Assembly: GCF_006716115.1 (NCBI RefSeq)
Contig: NZ_VFOO01000001.1
Location: 2,418,001-2,482,000 of the forward strand
Source of the DNA: Subtercola boreus
GTDB taxonomy: Bacteria; Actinomycetota; Actinomycetes; Actinomycetales; Microbacteriaceae
Length of the DNA stretch: 64,000 nucleotides
Direction: 5' to 3'
How positions within the stretch are numbered: position 1 is the stretch's first letter; the number at the start of each line of letters is the position of its first letter. Under the pieces are notes generated by a model. The model was not told where the DNA came from. It worked only from the letters and a program-made list of their open reading frames with translations, and searched no databases. Shown piece after piece: positions 41,410 through 50,101 of the stretch. The position numbers and the translations under genes were made by a program.

Positions 41410-42858
41410 TCAGCGCTTGCGGATGCGCTTGGCTGCGTCGACGATGAGCAGCAGGTCGGCGCGCACAGGCTTCACGACGAGCACGATGATCCCCCAGTAG
41501 AGAAGGATCGCGCCGACCAGCACGATCAGCTGGAGCCAGGCCGGGTCGTCTGCAAGAACGAAGATCGAGAGGGGCAGAAGTCCGCCCACCATGATCCCGT
41601 AGGTCACCACCGGCCGCACGGCCGTCAGCACCAGGGCCCGTACGTTCACGCCCGTCTTCGGGATGGCGAAGATCGTGAGCACGACCCAGTTCAGAATGAG
41701 GCCGGCCGTTCCGCCGATGGCGACGCCGATCGGACCCCAGAACACGCCGACGATCATGAAGACGACCATCAGTGAGCGGGAGATGATGGCGTACTTCAGC
41801 TGGATGCCGGTCATCGCCTTCGCGAGGAACACCCAGTAGTAGACATAGCCCAGGGCCTGGAACACCCCGCCGATGGCAAGGATGCGGAAGATGGCCTTCG
41901 ACTCGTTCCACCCCGGTCCGAGAACGATCTCGATGAGCGGCTCGGCCAGCGCCGCCGCAACGAAGAACACTCCACCCATCACGTAGCTCAGGATCAGCTG
42001 CGCCCGCTGGATGTACTTGTCGAAGGCAGGGTCGTTCTGCAGCCGGGACAGGATCGGGAAGGCCACCCTGCTCATCGGTGCCGCGATCTGCATCAGCGGC
42101 AGCCGGAAGATCTGGTAGGCACGATCGTAGAAACCGAGCGCCGACGCCCCCCACACACGACCGATCAGGATGTTGTCCACATTCGCGCTGAGATAGTTGA
42201 CGAGCTGCACGCCCATCGTGTTCGCGCCGAACCCGAGCAGCGAACGCATCGGAACTCTGCGGGTCGGCAGCCCGGGCAACCATTTGGCGGCGATCACCAG
42301 CACGACCAGGGTGATGAACGCAACAGTGATCTGTTGCACGACGAGTGCCCAGTAGCCTGCCCCCAGAACGGCGAGCGCGATCGCCAGCACCATCGCGATG
42401 GCCTGGGCCGCGACATCCGCCGTCGCGAGCCACTTGAAGCGGAGCTTGCGGGAGGTCTCCGCCCGGAACTGGGCCGCGAGGGCATTGAAGAGGAACACCA
42501 GCGACAGAGAGCGTGCAACGTCGACGAGTTCGGGGCGGCCGTAGAAGGCCGCAATGGGTACGGCGGCGAAGAAGATCAGCAGCCCCAGCACCACCCCGAG
42601 CGCCGTGTTGATCCAGAACAGGTTGCTGCGCTGGCCGTCTTCGAGGTTCTGGGACTGGATGGAGGCCATCGAGAGCCCGAAGTCGCCGAGCAGGGTCGCC
42701 ACACCGACGATCGCCGTGACCATCGAGATGATGCCGTAGTCGCCCGGCACCAGGAGCCGCGCGAGAACGGCGAGCGAGACGATCTGGATGACGAACCGGA
42801 TCCACTGGCCGCCGAGCGTGGTCGCTGCCCCGCGCGCTGCGCTGCCCGCCAGGCTCAC
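41410..42858 (-). CDS. Wzx-type polysaccharide flippase (MOP superfamily)
   Basis: This 482-residue protein has about 12-14 membrane helices. It begins GAATTLGGQWIRFVIQIVSLAVLARLLVPGDYGIISMVTAIVGVATLLGDFGLSMA, the Polysacc_synt pattern. It would flip lipid-linked EPS repeat units to the outer face. ANVDNILIGRVWGASALGFYDRAYQIFRLPLMQIAAPMSRVAFPILSRLQ is the second MOP half. The GTG start overlaps the pyruvyltransferase stop (GTGA), so the two are coupled. It is the only flippase in the window and completes the Wzx/Wzy set. Confidence 0.92.
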   Translation of the reverse strand: MSLAGSAARGAATTLGGQWIRFVIQIVSLAVLARLLVPGDYGIISMVTAIVGVATLLGDFGLSMASIQSQNLEDGQRSNLFWINTALGVVLGLLIFFAAVPIAAFYGRPELVDVARSLSLVFLFNALAAQFRAETSRKLRFKWLATADVAAQAIAMVLAIALAVLGAGYWALVVQQITVAFITLVVLVIAAKWLPGLPTRRVPMRSLLGFGANTMGVQLVNYLSANVDNILIGRVWGASALGFYDRAYQIFRLPLMQIAAPMSRVAFPILSRLQNDPAFDKYIQRAQLILSYVMGGVFFVAAALAEPLIEIVLGPGWNESKAIFRILAIGGVFQALGYVYYWVFLAKAMTGIQLKYAIISRSLMVVFMIVGVFWGPIGVAIGGTAGLILNWVVLTIFAIPKTGVNVRALVLTAVRPVVTYGIMVGGLLPLSIFVLADDPAWLQLIVLVGAILLYWGIIVLVVKPVRADLLLIVDAAKRIRKR

Positions 42859-43658
42859 GCGGTGGCCGCCCAGAGGTCACGGGGGAACGCCCGGAGCAAG
42901 GCGCCGACATCCCATTCGATGCCCGGTTCCCCCCCGAGGGCGACAGCCTCGTCGACACCTGACGCGGGCGTGAACGCCGTCCGGCCGGATCCGGCGTAGT
43001 AGTCGGAGTATTTGAAGAGGGGCTCCGCGCCGGAGACGATCAGCCGGGCGGGGATGCCGAGGGCCTCCGCCACGACGATGGCGTGCAGTGACGAGCCCGT
43101 CACGAAGTCACTGGCCGCAATGATGCCGAGGATCTCCGCTAAGGGAGTGCGCGGGTCCACGACCCGGGTGTCGGAGAGATCGTAGTGGGCCAGGTCGTTG
43201 AGGTTCGGGATGATCGTGACGCCCCTGTCTGCGGTCCGGCCGGCGAGCTCCGAACGACTCCAGAGTGAGCCGACGAGGAGCCCGGGGTCGCCGAAGACCT
43301 CGGGGACGGGGATTCCGAGCCCGAGCAGCAGATCCCTGGTGCGCGGGCCCCGCACCGCCCGCACGTCCAATGACGTGAAATCGAACGGATCGTCGAGGCT
43401 CTTGCCATTCGCCCCGATGCCCCAGAGCGTGTCACCGGTGTGCGCCAGGCGCAGGATGGAACCGACAGCCAGCAGGCGGTGCGGTTCTCCGCCCGGCTTC
43501 TCGATGAGACCTTCGCGGCGCACGATCTCCGAGACGATCATCGGCCCGATGAGGTCGCCGAAGTTGTTGACTGGCCGACGCACGGGGATGATGCGCCCCA
43601 GTCTGCCGGGAACCACCGGTCGACGGGGGTTCCAGTTCACAGTCTCTATGCTCGCCAT
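42855..43658 (-). CDS. Polysaccharide pyruvyltransferase family protein, copy 1
   Basis: This 267-residue protein belongs to the PS_pyruv_trans family, which adds ketal-linked pyruvate to sugars. PVNNFGDLIGPMIVSEIVRREG is the N-terminal motif. AVGSILRLAHTGDTLWGIGANGKS, VRAVRGPRTRDLLLGLGIPVPEVFGDPGLLV and DFVTGSSLHAIVVAEALGIPARLI follow. The Met at 43658 begins the conserved part. It is coupled to the flippase downstream. Some members act on other acceptors, so the exact reaction is inferred. Confidence 0.88.
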   Translation of the reverse strand: MASIETVNWNPRRPVVPGRLGRIIPVRRPVNNFGDLIGPMIVSEIVRREGLIEKPGGEPHRLLAVGSILRLAHTGDTLWGIGANGKSLDDPFDFTSLDVRAVRGPRTRDLLLGLGIPVPEVFGDPGLLVGSLWSRSELAGRTADRGVTIIPNLNDLAHYDLSDTRVVDPRTPLAEILGIIAASDFVTGSSLHAIVVAEALGIPARLIVSGAEPLFKYSDYYAGSGRTAFTPASGVDEAVALGGEPGIEWDVGALLRAFPRDLWAATA

Positions 43659-43793
43659 GGCGTCAGGCGCTCCTCGGTCGGGAATGAACAGCACTCCGGG
43701 CGCCAGCGACCAGAGACAACGAAGTCGATTCTACGGGCAGCGGGGCCGGACGCTTCGGTGGGGTACCTTTCTAACCATGAGGGAGTCATCGGC

Positions 43794-45242
43794 GTGAGCC
43801 AACCGGATGCAGTCGTCGTCGGAGCCGGGCCCAACGGGCTGGCGGCGGCCGTCACCCTCGCCCGCGCCGGACTGAGCGTCGAGGTGTTCGAACGCAGTGC
43901 CACCATTGGGGGTGGCGCCCGCACGGAGGCGCTCACGGAGACAGGGTTCCTGCACGATGTCGGGTCGGCCGTGCATCCGATGGCGCTCGCTTCGGAGTTC
44001 TTCCGTCGTTTCGAGCTGGACAAGCGGGTCGACTTCGTCATTCCCGAAGCCTCGTACGGGCATCCGCTCGACGGCGGGGGTGCCGGAATCGCCTACCGGG
44101 ACCTCGCACGAACGGCCGACGGGCTCGGCGTCGACGGCCGCGCCTGGCACACGCTGTTCGCGCCCCTCGTCGACAACATCGACGAGGTCATGGAGTTCAT
44201 CAGCGGGAGTCTGATACGCATCCCCCGGCACCTCGTGGCACCCGTGCGGTTCGGTCTCCGTGTTCTCGAACAGGGAACACCCGCCGCACGACTGCGGTTC
44301 CGGAACCTGGTCGCCCCGGCCATGATGGCGGGCCTCAGCGCCCACTCGGTCGGGCGCATCCCCTCCCTCTCCACGGCCGGCGCGGGCCTGGTGCTCGGAG
44401 CGCACGCCCACGCTCGCGGCTGGCCGATCCCGGTCGGCGGCAGCGCCTCCATCGTCGCCGCCCTTGCGGCCGACCTGGTCGCGCACGGCGGCATCATCCA
44501 CACCGATGCGGAGATCACCTCCCTCTCGGAGCTGCCCCGTGCCCGAGCCGTGCTTCTGGACGTTTCTGCACGTGCAGCCCTCGGCCTGGCCGAGGGGCGC
44601 CTCACCGGCCGCTACGCCAGAGCGCTCCGTCGGTTCAGCTACGGCAACGGTGTGTTCAAACTCGATCTGGCCACCAGTGCACCGATTCCGTGGACGAACT
44701 CCGAACTCGCTACCGTGCCCACGCTCCACCTCGGGGGCACGCGGTCGGCGATTGCCTCCGGCGAGCGGGATGTCGCGCTCGGGCGTGAAGCGCGGAAACC
44801 CTATGTGCTCCTGTCGCAGCCGTCGATCGTCGACAGCACCCGCGCCCCGGCCGGGAAACACGTCGTCTGGGCCTATACCCACGTGCCACGATTCTCGACC
44901 GTGGACCACACCGAGACGGTCGTCGGGCTCATCGAGCGCTACGCACCCGGCTTTCGCGACACCATCATTGCCTCAGCGTCGAAGAACACGTCAGATCTCT
45001 TCTCGTTCGACCCGAATCTGATCGGCGGCGACATCTCGAGCGGAGCGATCACGCTCCGCCAACTCATCGCCCGCCCGACCGTGAGCCCCGCGCCTTGGCG
45101 CACCCCCCTGAAAGGCCTCTACCTCTGCTCCTCGTCCACCCCGCCCGGCACAGGCGTGCACGGTTCGGCGGGTTGGAACGCTGCGAAGCTCGCCCTGCGC
45201 GACCGGTTCGGCATCACCCGGCCTCCGGACCTGGCGCTCTGA
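43794..45242 (+). CDS. Phytoene-desaturase-like FAD oxidoreductase
   Basis: This 482-residue protein starts at a GTG with GAGGGAG upstream. It has a full dinucleotide site (DAVVVGAGPNGLAAAVTLARAGLSVEVFERSATIGGGARTE) and the amine-oxidase/phytoene-dehydrogenase layout, ending in GLYLCSSSTPPGTGVHGSAGWNAAKLAL, the FAD-binding C-terminal motif. Members act on carotenoids, amines or unknown substrates. No carotenoid gene (crtB, crtE) is near. Its place between pyruvyltransferase and glycosidase genes may be chance. Confidence 0.9.
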   Translation: MSQPDAVVVGAGPNGLAAAVTLARAGLSVEVFERSATIGGGARTEALTETGFLHDVGSAVHPMALASEFFRRFELDKRVDFVIPEASYGHPLDGGGAGIAYRDLARTADGLGVDGRAWHTLFAPLVDNIDEVMEFISGSLIRIPRHLVAPVRFGLRVLEQGTPAARLRFRNLVAPAMMAGLSAHSVGRIPSLSTAGAGLVLGAHAHARGWPIPVGGSASIVAALAADLVAHGGIIHTDAEITSLSELPRARAVLLDVSARAALGLAEGRLTGRYARALRRFSYGNGVFKLDLATSAPIPWTNSELATVPTLHLGGTRSAIASGERDVALGREARKPYVLLSQPSIVDSTRAPAGKHVVWAYTHVPRFSTVDHTETVVGLIERYAPGFRDTIIASASKNTSDLFSFDPNLIGGDISSGAITLRQLIARPTVSPAPWRTPLKGLYLCSSSTPPGTGVHGSAGWNAAKLALRDRFGITRPPDLAL

Positions 45243-45258
45243 TTCCGGCCCGGGGGCT

Positions 45259-46656
45259 CTACTTCGTCAGGTGCCGTTCGATGACGCTGCTCTGGGAGCG
45301 CGCGGTGTCGATGGCGGTTCCGTCACTGCTGGTGTAGGCGTTCAACCACCCTGGCTTGGTGCCACCCGTGGAGGCGAAGTACGTGACATCCATCTTGTAG
45401 GTGTCGGCGAGCTTGTAGAAGCCCTCCCCCACCGTGGACCAGTTGTCCCCGTTGTCGGAGGTGAGTTTCTGGGACTCCATGCTGGGCCAGCCCACCTCAC
45501 CGACAGAGCAGTGCACGTCGTACTTCTGGCACCACCCCCCGAAGTCCTTCATCTGCTGGGTGAAGCTCACGTAGTCGGAATCCGCCCGGAAGGCGGCGTT
45601 GGTCGACCCGGTGCCCCCCGGGTAGAAATGCTGCGAGTAGACGATCTTGTCGAGAGGGTCACTGATCCACGGACCCTTCGGGGCGATCTGGACCAGTCGG
45701 CCCTCCGTCATCTCCTTCATGCCCTCGACCCAGAGAGTGTGCTGGTCGCCGTTTGCCCTGATCGCCTTGACAACGGCCACCGTGTACTTCTTGTAGACGT
45801 CCGCGGTCATCATGCTGAGGGAAGGCTCGTTGAAGATGTCGTAGGCCGCAATCGCGGTCTGGTTCTTGAACACCTGGGAGAGCATGCCCCAGATGTGCTG
45901 CGCCTGCTTGACACTGATCCCGTCGCCGAACGCGACCGTGTCAGGCACCCTGACCCCCGGCCCCGAGGGATACGTGCCTCCGTTGTGCAGGTCGAGGATC
46001 ACACGCATTCCCGCCGCAGCAATCCTGTCGACCTCCGTCTGCACGACTTCGAGATACGCCTTGTCGAGGCCGGCATTCATCCCCTCCTGGTAGTCGCCAC
46101 TGTCCGGCACCGGCTGCAGGCGCTCCCAGGGGACAGCAAGACGGACGATCGTGACCCCCCGGCTGGCGAGGTAGGTGTAACTCGCTTCGGGCTGGTTGAG
46201 GGCGCACGTCGTGTCGATGCGCCGGAGCGCTTCGAGGTCGTACATGTTGACCCCGCGAAGGTAGCTCGAATCGCCGAGGTACGGGATCGCCGCTCCCTTC
46301 TCACCGTCGGGCATCGGTGTCACCTGCGTCTCCTTCGGCAACGGCTGGTCCTCCTCCGTGGACGCATCACACACTTTGAGCGGATCCTGGGTGATGGTCT
46401 GTGCGAACCAGGCCGGCCCCATATTGGCGATGGCGATCGGCACGAGAGCTAGCACCAGGGCGATCGCGAGACCCATCGCCACCGAGGCCGAGATCAGGAG
46501 TCCAGCGCCCCATCTGCTCCGTCGCTGGGCTCGAACAGAATCGCTTTTGTTGATCGGGGCGATGAGAAAATCCTCTTCGTCGGAAAAAGTGGTCGGAACA
46601 GCAATATTGCACAGGGAGCCTGCGAAGAAGCAGCACGCCAGATGTTGCACACACAT
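45259..46656 (-). CDS. Membrane-anchored glycoside hydrolase family 5-like enzyme
   Basis: This protein of up to 465 residues has a cytoplasmic N-terminal stretch of about 48 residues, a membrane helix (GAGLLISASVAMGLAIALVLALVPIAIANMG) and an extracytoplasmic TIM-barrel. LRGVNMYDLEALRR, then VRLAVPWERLQPVPDSGDY, mark the GH5 start. The acid/base Glu is in AAYDIFNEPSLSMM (NEP), and the nucleophile Glu is probably in VHCSVGEVGWPS. The start is uncertain because no good ribosome site precedes the ATG at 46656. It is divergent from the beta-helix protein, and both may act on the EPS made here. Confidence 0.86.
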   Translation of the reverse strand: MCVQHLACCFFAGSLCNIAVPTTFSDEEDFLIAPINKSDSVRAQRRSRWGAGLLISASVAMGLAIALVLALVPIAIANMGPAWFAQTITQDPLKVCDASTEEDQPLPKETQVTPMPDGEKGAAIPYLGDSSYLRGVNMYDLEALRRIDTTCALNQPEASYTYLASRGVTIVRLAVPWERLQPVPDSGDYQEGMNAGLDKAYLEVVQTEVDRIAAAGMRVILDLHNGGTYPSGPGVRVPDTVAFGDGISVKQAQHIWGMLSQVFKNQTAIAAYDIFNEPSLSMMTADVYKKYTVAVVKAIRANGDQHTLWVEGMKEMTEGRLVQIAPKGPWISDPLDKIVYSQHFYPGGTGSTNAAFRADSDYVSFTQQMKDFGGWCQKYDVHCSVGEVGWPSMESQKLTSDNGDNWSTVGEGFYKLADTYKMDVTYFASTGGTKPGWLNAYTSSDGTAIDTARSQSSVIERHLTK

Positions 46657-46671
46657 TTAACGAGCCCGACA

Positions 46672-46703
46672 TCTATCGGCGATAGAGTAACCCCCGTACG
46701 GGG
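46672..46703. promoter_or_regulatory. Two palindromes between the divergent glycosidase and beta-helix genes
   Basis: TCTATCGGCGATAGA (46672-46686) is a perfect 7-1-7 palindrome and CCCCGTACGGGG (46692-46703) a perfect 12-bp palindrome, 5 bp apart. Both lie in the 83-bp gap between the two divergent starts. They look like operators for joint control of both genes. No regulator can be assigned. Confidence 0.5.
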
Positions 46704-46739
46704 CACACTCGTCGAGCGAAGAGCGTCAGGGGAACAGAG

Positions 46740-48980
46740 ATGACCGACGTCACAGAACGCGCCGCCTCAACGAGGCGTGGGTTCCTTACCGCCGGCGCGG
46801 CCGTCGCCGCAGCACTCGTCGCCGGGGAAGCCATCCAGCCTCCGGCTTCGGCCGAAGCGGCGACGACCGTCACCTCGGTGAACGGCAAGACCGGTGTAGT
46901 GGTCCTGGCCGCTGCGGATGTCGGCGCACCGCCCCAGGCCCAGGCCGACGGCACCGCCGTGGTGGCTCTGCCCGCTCGCTTCAGCGGGATAGACCCGACC
47001 GGCGCCAGAGACAGTGCTGCCGGCCTGCAGGCTGCGATCAATGCCACGTTGGAGGGCGGCACCCTCATCGTTCCACCGGGTCGCTACCTGTTGAACAGCT
47101 CGCTTTCCGTCGGGGGCGAGAAGTCGATCTCGATCTCGGCCTTCGGCGCCCGCTTCGTCCAGAACCAGGCAGGAGCAGGATTCTCGGTCGGGGGGGCGTA
47201 TTCAGACCCTGTGGCCGTGACCTCCATCTCGACCGCGAATCCCGACACCGTCGGCGGCGGGAACCTTCCCGTCTCGGTCATCAAGATCAGTTCCTCCCAG
47301 GGCTGGGTGCGCGGCGATGTCCTGAAGATCGTCTCCGACGACATCATCCCCGAGGGGCGGCCGGGGAGTAGCGGCCTCGAGTCCCGGCTCGGCGAGTTCG
47401 TGGTAGTGAGAACAGCGAACGGACAGACGATCACGCTCGCCGGACTTCTGCGCGAGGACTACTCGACGAACGTCCGGGTTGCAAAGATCTCGGAGAAGAC
47501 GTTCGCGCTCGAAGGCGCCGAATTCGAGACGACTGCGGCCGGACTCACCTCGAACTACGGATCGTTGATCTACTTGTACCGACTCAAGAACCCCACCGTC
47601 AGCCGCGTCAAGGTCGTCAACTCGTCCTCGGCGGTGATCCATTTCGCATCCTGCTTCGGCTATTCAGTCTACGACGCGGACATCGCCTACGCCGTGGACA
47701 ATCCCCAGAACAGCCAGGTCGGCTATGGAGTCTTCGACAATGCCAGCAGCTACGGAAGGGTGATCGGCGGGCTGTTCCGTCACGTTCGGCACGCCTATAC
47801 CGACGACACCGGGCGCATCGCCACGAACTCGGCACTCACCGGGTACGGCCGCACCTACGGGGCCCGTATCATCGGCGGGTCCGCGCTCAACACGACCTCG
47901 AACTCGTGGGACACCCACCACTGCTCCGAAGGTACGGAGTTCATCTCGTGCACGGCGACGGGTGGGCTCGCCGAGTCGACATTCGGCCAGGCCGGTTTCG
48001 GCATCCGCGGGAAGAACCACCGGGTGACGAACGGCACCGTTCTCAACATGGACACCGGAGTCAACGTCTTCAATGAGAGCGGCGGCGGCGAGACACACGG
48101 CACCGTCATCTCCAACCTCGTCGTACGCAACGCCGAGACGTGCGCCGTACAGGTCTTCGTCCACAGCGACGGACACCCCAAAGAGAACATCATGGACACG
48201 GAGGAGAACGTCACGATAAACGGTCTGACGGCCGTCGACTGCGGGCGCCTCATCAACGCCAAGAACGCGGTCGTCACGGTGCGGAACGCCGAATACGCGG
48301 TGCCCGCCGGGGCCGATGGGGTGAGCTATGACGGCATCACCACGAAGAACTCGATCGTGCGCGTTTACAACAGCGTGCTCGACTATTCTAAGAACACCAA
48401 GGGAACACCTCGGCCCGTCGTGGCGATCACCAGCACCGGGTACACACCGGCCCGCCAGCAGACCTTCATCGACGGGCTCGAGGTGAGGCTCTCTGCCTCG
48501 GTGGCTGCCCGTGGTCCGAAACCGTTCAACGGCGTCAACCACGAGGTGTCAGGCCGGAACATCCGCTTCGACTATCCATTCTCAGTGATGCCGGGCGACT
48601 GTTCGGCCAGCTCCACGATGCAGTGGTCGTGCACCGCCGGAGCCGGAGCGGCGAACGCCGATCTGAACTCCTCCTATGTGTACATCTCGTCCACGGCCCT
48701 CAAGACGCCCTTCGCCGGCGTGCTGCAGTCCTCCGACCTGCAGGTCATTGTCAGGGCGGTACCGGGCGCAAGTGCCTACTCCGTGGCAGCGCTTCCCGCA
48801 GGGAAGGTCCGTGGCCAGTTCGTCACTCTCTGGATGAACGACACCTCGTCAGGCAGCCTCACGATTGCGAACGGCACCGCCGCCCGCACACTGTTCATCG
48901 GTGGAACGAGCAAAGTGTTAAAGAAAGGTATGCAGTTGCGAGTCTTCTGGGACGGAACCCTGTGGAGAGAAACGACCTGA
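46740..48980 (+). CDS. Tat-exported right-handed beta-helix protein (pectate-lyase-like)
   Basis: This 746-residue protein has a twin-Arg signal STRRGFLTAGAAVAAALVAGEA. A short module VTSVNGKTGVVVLAAADVGAPP follows, a phrase typical of phage tail-fibre N-terminal regions. Residues from about 80 (RFSGIDPTGARDSAAGLQAAINATLEGGTLIVPPGRYLLNSSL) form a pectate-lyase-superfamily beta-helix with many N/V/I-rich turns. It ends in a small beta-rich module (LWMNDTSSGSLTIANGTAARTLFIGG...). It is probably a polysaccharide lyase, depolymerase or wall-bound adhesin. GAGGGG-type ribosome site. Divergent from the GH5 gene. Confidence 0.85.
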   Translation: MTDVTERAASTRRGFLTAGAAVAAALVAGEAIQPPASAEAATTVTSVNGKTGVVVLAAADVGAPPQAQADGTAVVALPARFSGIDPTGARDSAAGLQAAINATLEGGTLIVPPGRYLLNSSLSVGGEKSISISAFGARFVQNQAGAGFSVGGAYSDPVAVTSISTANPDTVGGGNLPVSVIKISSSQGWVRGDVLKIVSDDIIPEGRPGSSGLESRLGEFVVVRTANGQTITLAGLLREDYSTNVRVAKISEKTFALEGAEFETTAAGLTSNYGSLIYLYRLKNPTVSRVKVVNSSSAVIHFASCFGYSVYDADIAYAVDNPQNSQVGYGVFDNASSYGRVIGGLFRHVRHAYTDDTGRIATNSALTGYGRTYGARIIGGSALNTTSNSWDTHHCSEGTEFISCTATGGLAESTFGQAGFGIRGKNHRVTNGTVLNMDTGVNVFNESGGGETHGTVISNLVVRNAETCAVQVFVHSDGHPKENIMDTEENVTINGLTAVDCGRLINAKNAVVTVRNAEYAVPAGADGVSYDGITTKNSIVRVYNSVLDYSKNTKGTPRPVVAITSTGYTPARQQTFIDGLEVRLSASVAARGPKPFNGVNHEVSGRNIRFDYPFSVMPGDCSASSTMQWSCTAGAGAANADLNSSYVYISSTALKTPFAGVLQSSDLQVIVRAVPGASAYSVAALPAGKVRGQFVTLWMNDTSSGSLTIANGTAARTLFIGGTSKVLKKGMQLRVFWDGTLWRETT

Positions 48981-49036
48981 GGCCCGTGATGCGAACCACA
49001 CGCATTCTGTACACTGAAACGACACCTCCGTCGCCG

Positions 49037-49042
49037 TAGAAT
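49037..49042 (+). promoter_or_regulatory. Possible -10 box for the glycosyltransferase operon
   Basis: TAGAAT with TGAAAC 16 bp upstream stands in the 152-bp gap before the 49133 gene, the first of five coupled genes. Sequence similarity only; no start site is known. Confidence 0.3.
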
Positions 49043-49132
49043 CGCGCGACTGGTCCAGAGCCTGCCCTCTCTGCGGCCCGCCATCGCGGCAGACGTCCGA
49101 TCGAGAACAAACCGCCGGGGGAACAGACACTC

Positions 49133-50101
49133 ATGACCACCATCAGCCAGCCGTCACAATCCTCCGACGGACGACGCAAGTTTCTCTTCGTCGCCTCGAC
49201 AGGAGGGCACCTCGCCCAGCTCGTCAGGCTCTCAGCCAATCTCGATGCGAGCGTCGACTCCCAGTGGATCACGTTCAAGACTGAACAGAGCGTCTCCCTC
49301 CTCGAGGGTCGCCGTGTGGTCTATGTGCCCTACGTGCGATCCCGCGACTACCTCGGCGTCATCCGCACTCTGCGACTGGCACGGGACGTCTTCCGCCGGG
49401 AACACTTCGACGAGGTCGTCAGCACTGGAGCGGCCCTCGCCCTCGGCGTGTTCCCGAATGCACGGCTGGCCCGCATCCCGACGACCTACGTCGAGAGCGT
49501 GTCCCGCGTGAAGGGACCGTCCATGACGGGCAGGATCGTCGCCCGCCTGCGTCTCGCCCGCACGTTCACCCAGCACCCGAGCTGGTCGAACTCCTCGTGG
49601 AAAGTGCATCCGAGTGTCCTGTCGCAGTTCGATCGCGAGGAGAAGCCCTCGCCGGTCGATTCGGATGCCCCCCTGAAGATCTTCGTCACCCTGGGCACCA
49701 TCCGCCCGTACCGGTTCGACTCGTTGGTCGACGCCATGTTGGCGACCGGGCTCACCGGCGACAACACCACCTGGCAACTCGGCGAGACCGATCGTCCCAC
49801 TGTTCCGGGGGCCGAAACCCAGATCACGGCACAGGAGTTCGAACGCTACTCCCGCGAAGCCGATGTCGTGGTGACGCACGCCGGTGTGGGCACCATCCTC
49901 GGCCTGCTCGAAATGGGGATCTATCCCGTTATCGTGCCGCGCAGGAAGTCGCGCGGGGAGCACGTCGACGACCATCAGGAGCAGATCGCCAACCTCGTGA
50001 AGACCCTGCACGTCGGTGAGGTCTGCGAGGTCGACGAGCTCACGTCGGAAACACTCAGGCGGGCGGCACGGTACCGCGTCGTCAGCGGAGTGCGTTCGTG
50101 A
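49133..50101 (+). CDS. Fused Alg14-Alg13-like glycosyltransferase (EpsE/F- or PssD/E-type)
   Basis: This 322-residue protein joins what many EPS loci encode as two subunits. Residues 1-165 are Alg14-like (KFLFVASTGGHLAQLVRLSANLD..., then FDEVVSTGAALALGVFPNARLARIPTTYVESVSRV). Residues 175-322 are Alg13/GT28-like (KIFVTLGTIRPYRFDSLVDAML..., ADVVVTHAGVGTILGLLEMGIYPVIVPR...GEHVDDHQEQIANLV). Such pairs add glucuronate or another sugar as the second residue on the lipid carrier. With ugd in the locus, glucuronosyl transfer is a reasonable guess. The stop overlaps the next start (GTGA). Confidence 0.9.
   Translation: MTTISQPSQSSDGRRKFLFVASTGGHLAQLVRLSANLDASVDSQWITFKTEQSVSLLEGRRVVYVPYVRSRDYLGVIRTLRLARDVFRREHFDEVVSTGAALALGVFPNARLARIPTTYVESVSRVKGPSMTGRIVARLRLARTFTQHPSWSNSSWKVHPSVLSQFDREEKPSPVDSDAPLKIFVTLGTIRPYRFDSLVDAMLATGLTGDNTTWQLGETDRPTVPGAETQITAQEFERYSREADVVVTHAGVGTILGLLEMGIYPVIVPRRKSRGEHVDDHQEQIANLVKTLHVGEVCEVDELTSETLRRAARYRVVSGVRS

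Noticed and set aside
46740-48980. Prophage remnant suggested by the tail-fibre-like phrase
   Set aside because: No integrase, terminase, capsid or tail gene is nearby, and the protein has a Tat signal. It is better seen as a chromosomal surface enzyme.
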